Below, piece after piece: positions 62,567-64,000 of a stretch of 64,000 bases of DNA. The notes below the pieces were generated by a model, which searched no databases, was not told where the DNA came from, and saw only the letters and a list, made by a program, of their open reading frames with translations. The position numbers were made by a program, and so were the translations under genes. Source of the stretch: DATGKG01 sp963783145 (GTDB lineage Bacteria; Desulfobacterota; Binatia; Binatales; Binataceae); the NCBI GenBank assembly GCA_963783145.1, contig CAWAMM010000002.1, positions 1,364,001 to 1,428,000 on the forward strand. The letters are read 5' to 3'. The stretch's first letter is position 1, and each line of letters begins with the position of its first letter.

Positions 62567-64000
62567 ATGACCATTCGCCCGCTGCGGGAATATCTCGCGA
62601 TGCTGTTAGGGATCGCGCGCTGGCAGTTGCTATGGGTGCTGACCCTGATAGCTCTGTACTCGCTAACCGAGGGTATCGGCTTCGCGCTGCTGCTGCCGAC
62701 TTTGCAGGTCGCGGGCCTCAACCTCGCGGGTCAGGGCGAGGCGGGACGTTACGCGGCGATGGTTTCGGGCGTCTTTACCGCCTGTGGACTGCGGCCGTCG
62801 TTGATCCTTTTATTAGGCGTGTTCGTGATTCTGGTTGGTGCGCGCGCCCAGCTCGGGCAGACCCAGATCGTCTCGAGGTATGCGCTCCAGCAAAATGTCG
62901 AGCATCACTTGCGCCGGCGGTTGTATCGCGCGATCACCGAGGCGAATTGGCTGTTCGTATGCCGCACGCGTTCATCCGACTTTGCCCACGCATTAACCTC
63001 CGAGATCGACCGGGTTGGCGACGCGACCAACATCATTTTGCAGTTGGCCGCCGATATCGTAATCGGAATTCTCTACCTCGCGATCGCCTTCGCGCTTTCC
63101 GCGGGAATGACGGTGCTGGTGCTGCTGTCGGGCGCGCTGCTGGCGTTCGCCTTTCGCGGACGCACTCACATCATCGAGGAGGCGGGCAAGGAAGTCTCCG
63201 CGTCAACTCAATCGCTTTATGCCGCGACCATCGAGCATCTGCAAAGCCTCAAAGCTGCCAAAGCCTATGGCGCCGAGCGGCGCAACTTCGCGATCTTCTC
63301 CGAGCTCAGTGCCGAGATGGCCGCGGCCAACCTCAAAGGCGCGCGCCAACTGGCGATGGCCTCGACCTGGTTCGAGCTGGGCACGGTGGTGATTCTGGCG
63401 GTGGTGCTGTTGCTATCGATTCGTGTGCTGGCGGTGCCGCCCGCGTCGATTTTGATCCTGCTGCTGCTGTTCGCACGCGTGATGCCACGAATCATGAATG
63501 CCCAGTATAGCTACCGCTCGGTCGTCAACTCCCTTCCCTCGTTTGCGAATCTGCTTGACATCGAAGCCCGCTGCGTCGCAGCCGCCGAACCGCCGCCGAA
63601 TCCTGACCAGCGGCTATCGTTCACCCACGAACTTGCCGCCGACGACGTATCGTTCACCTACCGCGATGGACGCGCGCCCGCGGTGAGTCACTTGAGCCTG
63701 ATCGTCCCGGCGGGAAAAATCGTGGCGATGGTGGGGCCCTCGGGAGCGGGCAAGAGCACCATCGCCGATATTCTGATGGGTCTGATGCGGCCCGACTCGG
63801 GCGCGCTCAAGCTCGACGGCCGGATACTCGACGCCCCCAGCATGCGCGGATGGCGCGAGCAAATCGGCTACGTGGGCGCCGACACCTTTCTTTTTCACGA
63901 TACCATTCGCGCGAATCTAAAGTGGGCGCGCCCCGACGCGAGCGAAGACCAGATGCTCGAAGCGCTCCGGCAGGCGGCGGTCTACGACTTTGTGGCAGGA
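62567..64000 (+). CDS. ABC transporter, fused permease-ATPase (3' end outside window)
   Basis: The frame from ATG 62567 is open to the right edge (478 residues seen). About six membrane helices come first (residues 1-310, with LRRRLYRAITEANWLFV coupling helix and HLQSLKAAKAYGAE). The ATPase domain starts near 350: Walker A GPSGAGKST, then the Q-loop in REQIGYVGADTFLFHDTI. The signature motif and Walker B lie beyond the edge. The design is that of an exporter for lipids, peptides or glycans. Divergent orientation to the nucleotidyltransferase gene suggests a joint cluster continuing to the right. Confidence 0.88.
   Translation, partial: MTIRPLREYLAMLLGIARWQLLWVLTLIALYSLTEGIGFALLLPTLQVAGLNLAGQGEAGRYAAMVSGVFTACGLRPSLILLLGVFVILVGARAQLGQTQIVSRYALQQNVEHHLRRRLYRAITEANWLFVCRTRSSDFAHALTSEIDRVGDATNIILQLAADIVIGILYLAIAFALSAGMTVLVLLSGALLAFAFRGRTHIIEEAGKEVSASTQSLYAATIEHLQSLKAAKAYGAERRNFAIFSELSAEMAAANLKGARQLAMASTWFELGTVVILAVVLLLSIRVLAVPPASILILLLLFARVMPRIMNAQYSYRSVVNSLPSFANLLDIEARCVAAAEPPPNPDQRLSFTHELAADDVSFTYRDGRAPAVSHLSLIVPAGKIVAMVGPSGAGKSTIADILMGLMRPDSGALKLDGRILDAPSMRGWREQIGYVGADTFLFHDTIRANLKWARPDASEDQMLEALRQAAVYDFVAG

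Noticed and set aside
1..64000. tRNA, rRNA, CRISPR array or prophage
   Set aside because: No tRNA cloverleaf, rRNA segment, regular repeat-spacer array or run of phage structural genes could be found by eye.

Overview
The window is GC-rich, densely packed bacterial chromosome with no rRNA, tRNA, CRISPR array or intact transposase that I can see. LptE, a bacterial alpha-2-macroglobulin next to PBP1C, and many lipoproteins point to a diderm cell wall. The housekeeping order (yebC-ruvC; ribBA-nusB-lptE-holA; rpsT) is of the deltaproteobacterial type. Many accessory oxidoreductases, among them two LLM-family and one Ddn-family protein that suggest cofactor F420 use, fit an uncultured soil lineage such as Candidatus Binatota. 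That placement is inference.

Layout. 1-1.2 kb: start of ruvC and yebC. 1.3-3.1 kb: a lipoprotein and a zinc alcohol dehydrogenase. 3.1-8.8 kb: a three-gene minus-strand membrane glycosylation operon, including a double GT-C glycosyltransferase and one with a PA14 tail. 9.0-9.7 kb: a HigBA-like module whose toxin carries an early stop codon. 9.75-17.5 kb: hydrolases, a surface phosphodiesterase, an LLM oxidoreductase, YceI, a Rieske oxygenase, a methyltransferase and MazG. 17.6-21.3 kb: rpsT, then the minus-strand series ribBA, nusB, lptE, holA. 21.3-23.2 kb: a repeat-rich stretch with a direct repeat around a lipoprotein gene, and a 128-bp inverted repeat around a decayed GIY-YIG gene. 23.2-36.8 kb: a Ycf46-like AAA ATPase divergent from a MEDS hybrid histidine kinase, P450, amidohydrolase, a frameshifted biotinyl protein, twin MFS transporters, an acyl-CoA carboxylase subunit, and a DprE1/DprE2-like pair. 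38.1-43.9 kb: an accessory island with an exported beta-helix protein, a possible small toxin/immunity pair in AT-richer DNA, and a membrane glycosyltransferase. 43.9-52.4 kb: pbpC (frameshifted) and a 2051-residue alpha-2-macroglobulin. 52.7-57.2 kb: hydrolase, frameshifted thiolase, CoA transferase and LLM oxidoreductase. 57.6-64 kb: a cyclase-AAA regulator, a Ddn-like protein, a PF14907-type nucleotidyltransferase and a truncated ABC exporter.

Functionally, the thiolase, CoA-transferase, LLM, P450, Rieske, amidohydrolase and carboxylase genes look like catabolism of organic acids or hydrophobic compounds. The GT-C operon, DprE pair, PBP1C/alpha-2-macroglobulin and lipoproteins serve the envelope. 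Three genes (biotinyl protein, pbpC, thiolase) each carry one frameshift in otherwise well-preserved sequence, so assembly errors are a real alternative to gene decay. The points most worth a second look are the ribBA protein with lost RibB metal ligands, the inverted-repeat structure at 22.4-23.1 kb, the double GT-C fusion, and the small gene pair at 41.5-42.1 kb.
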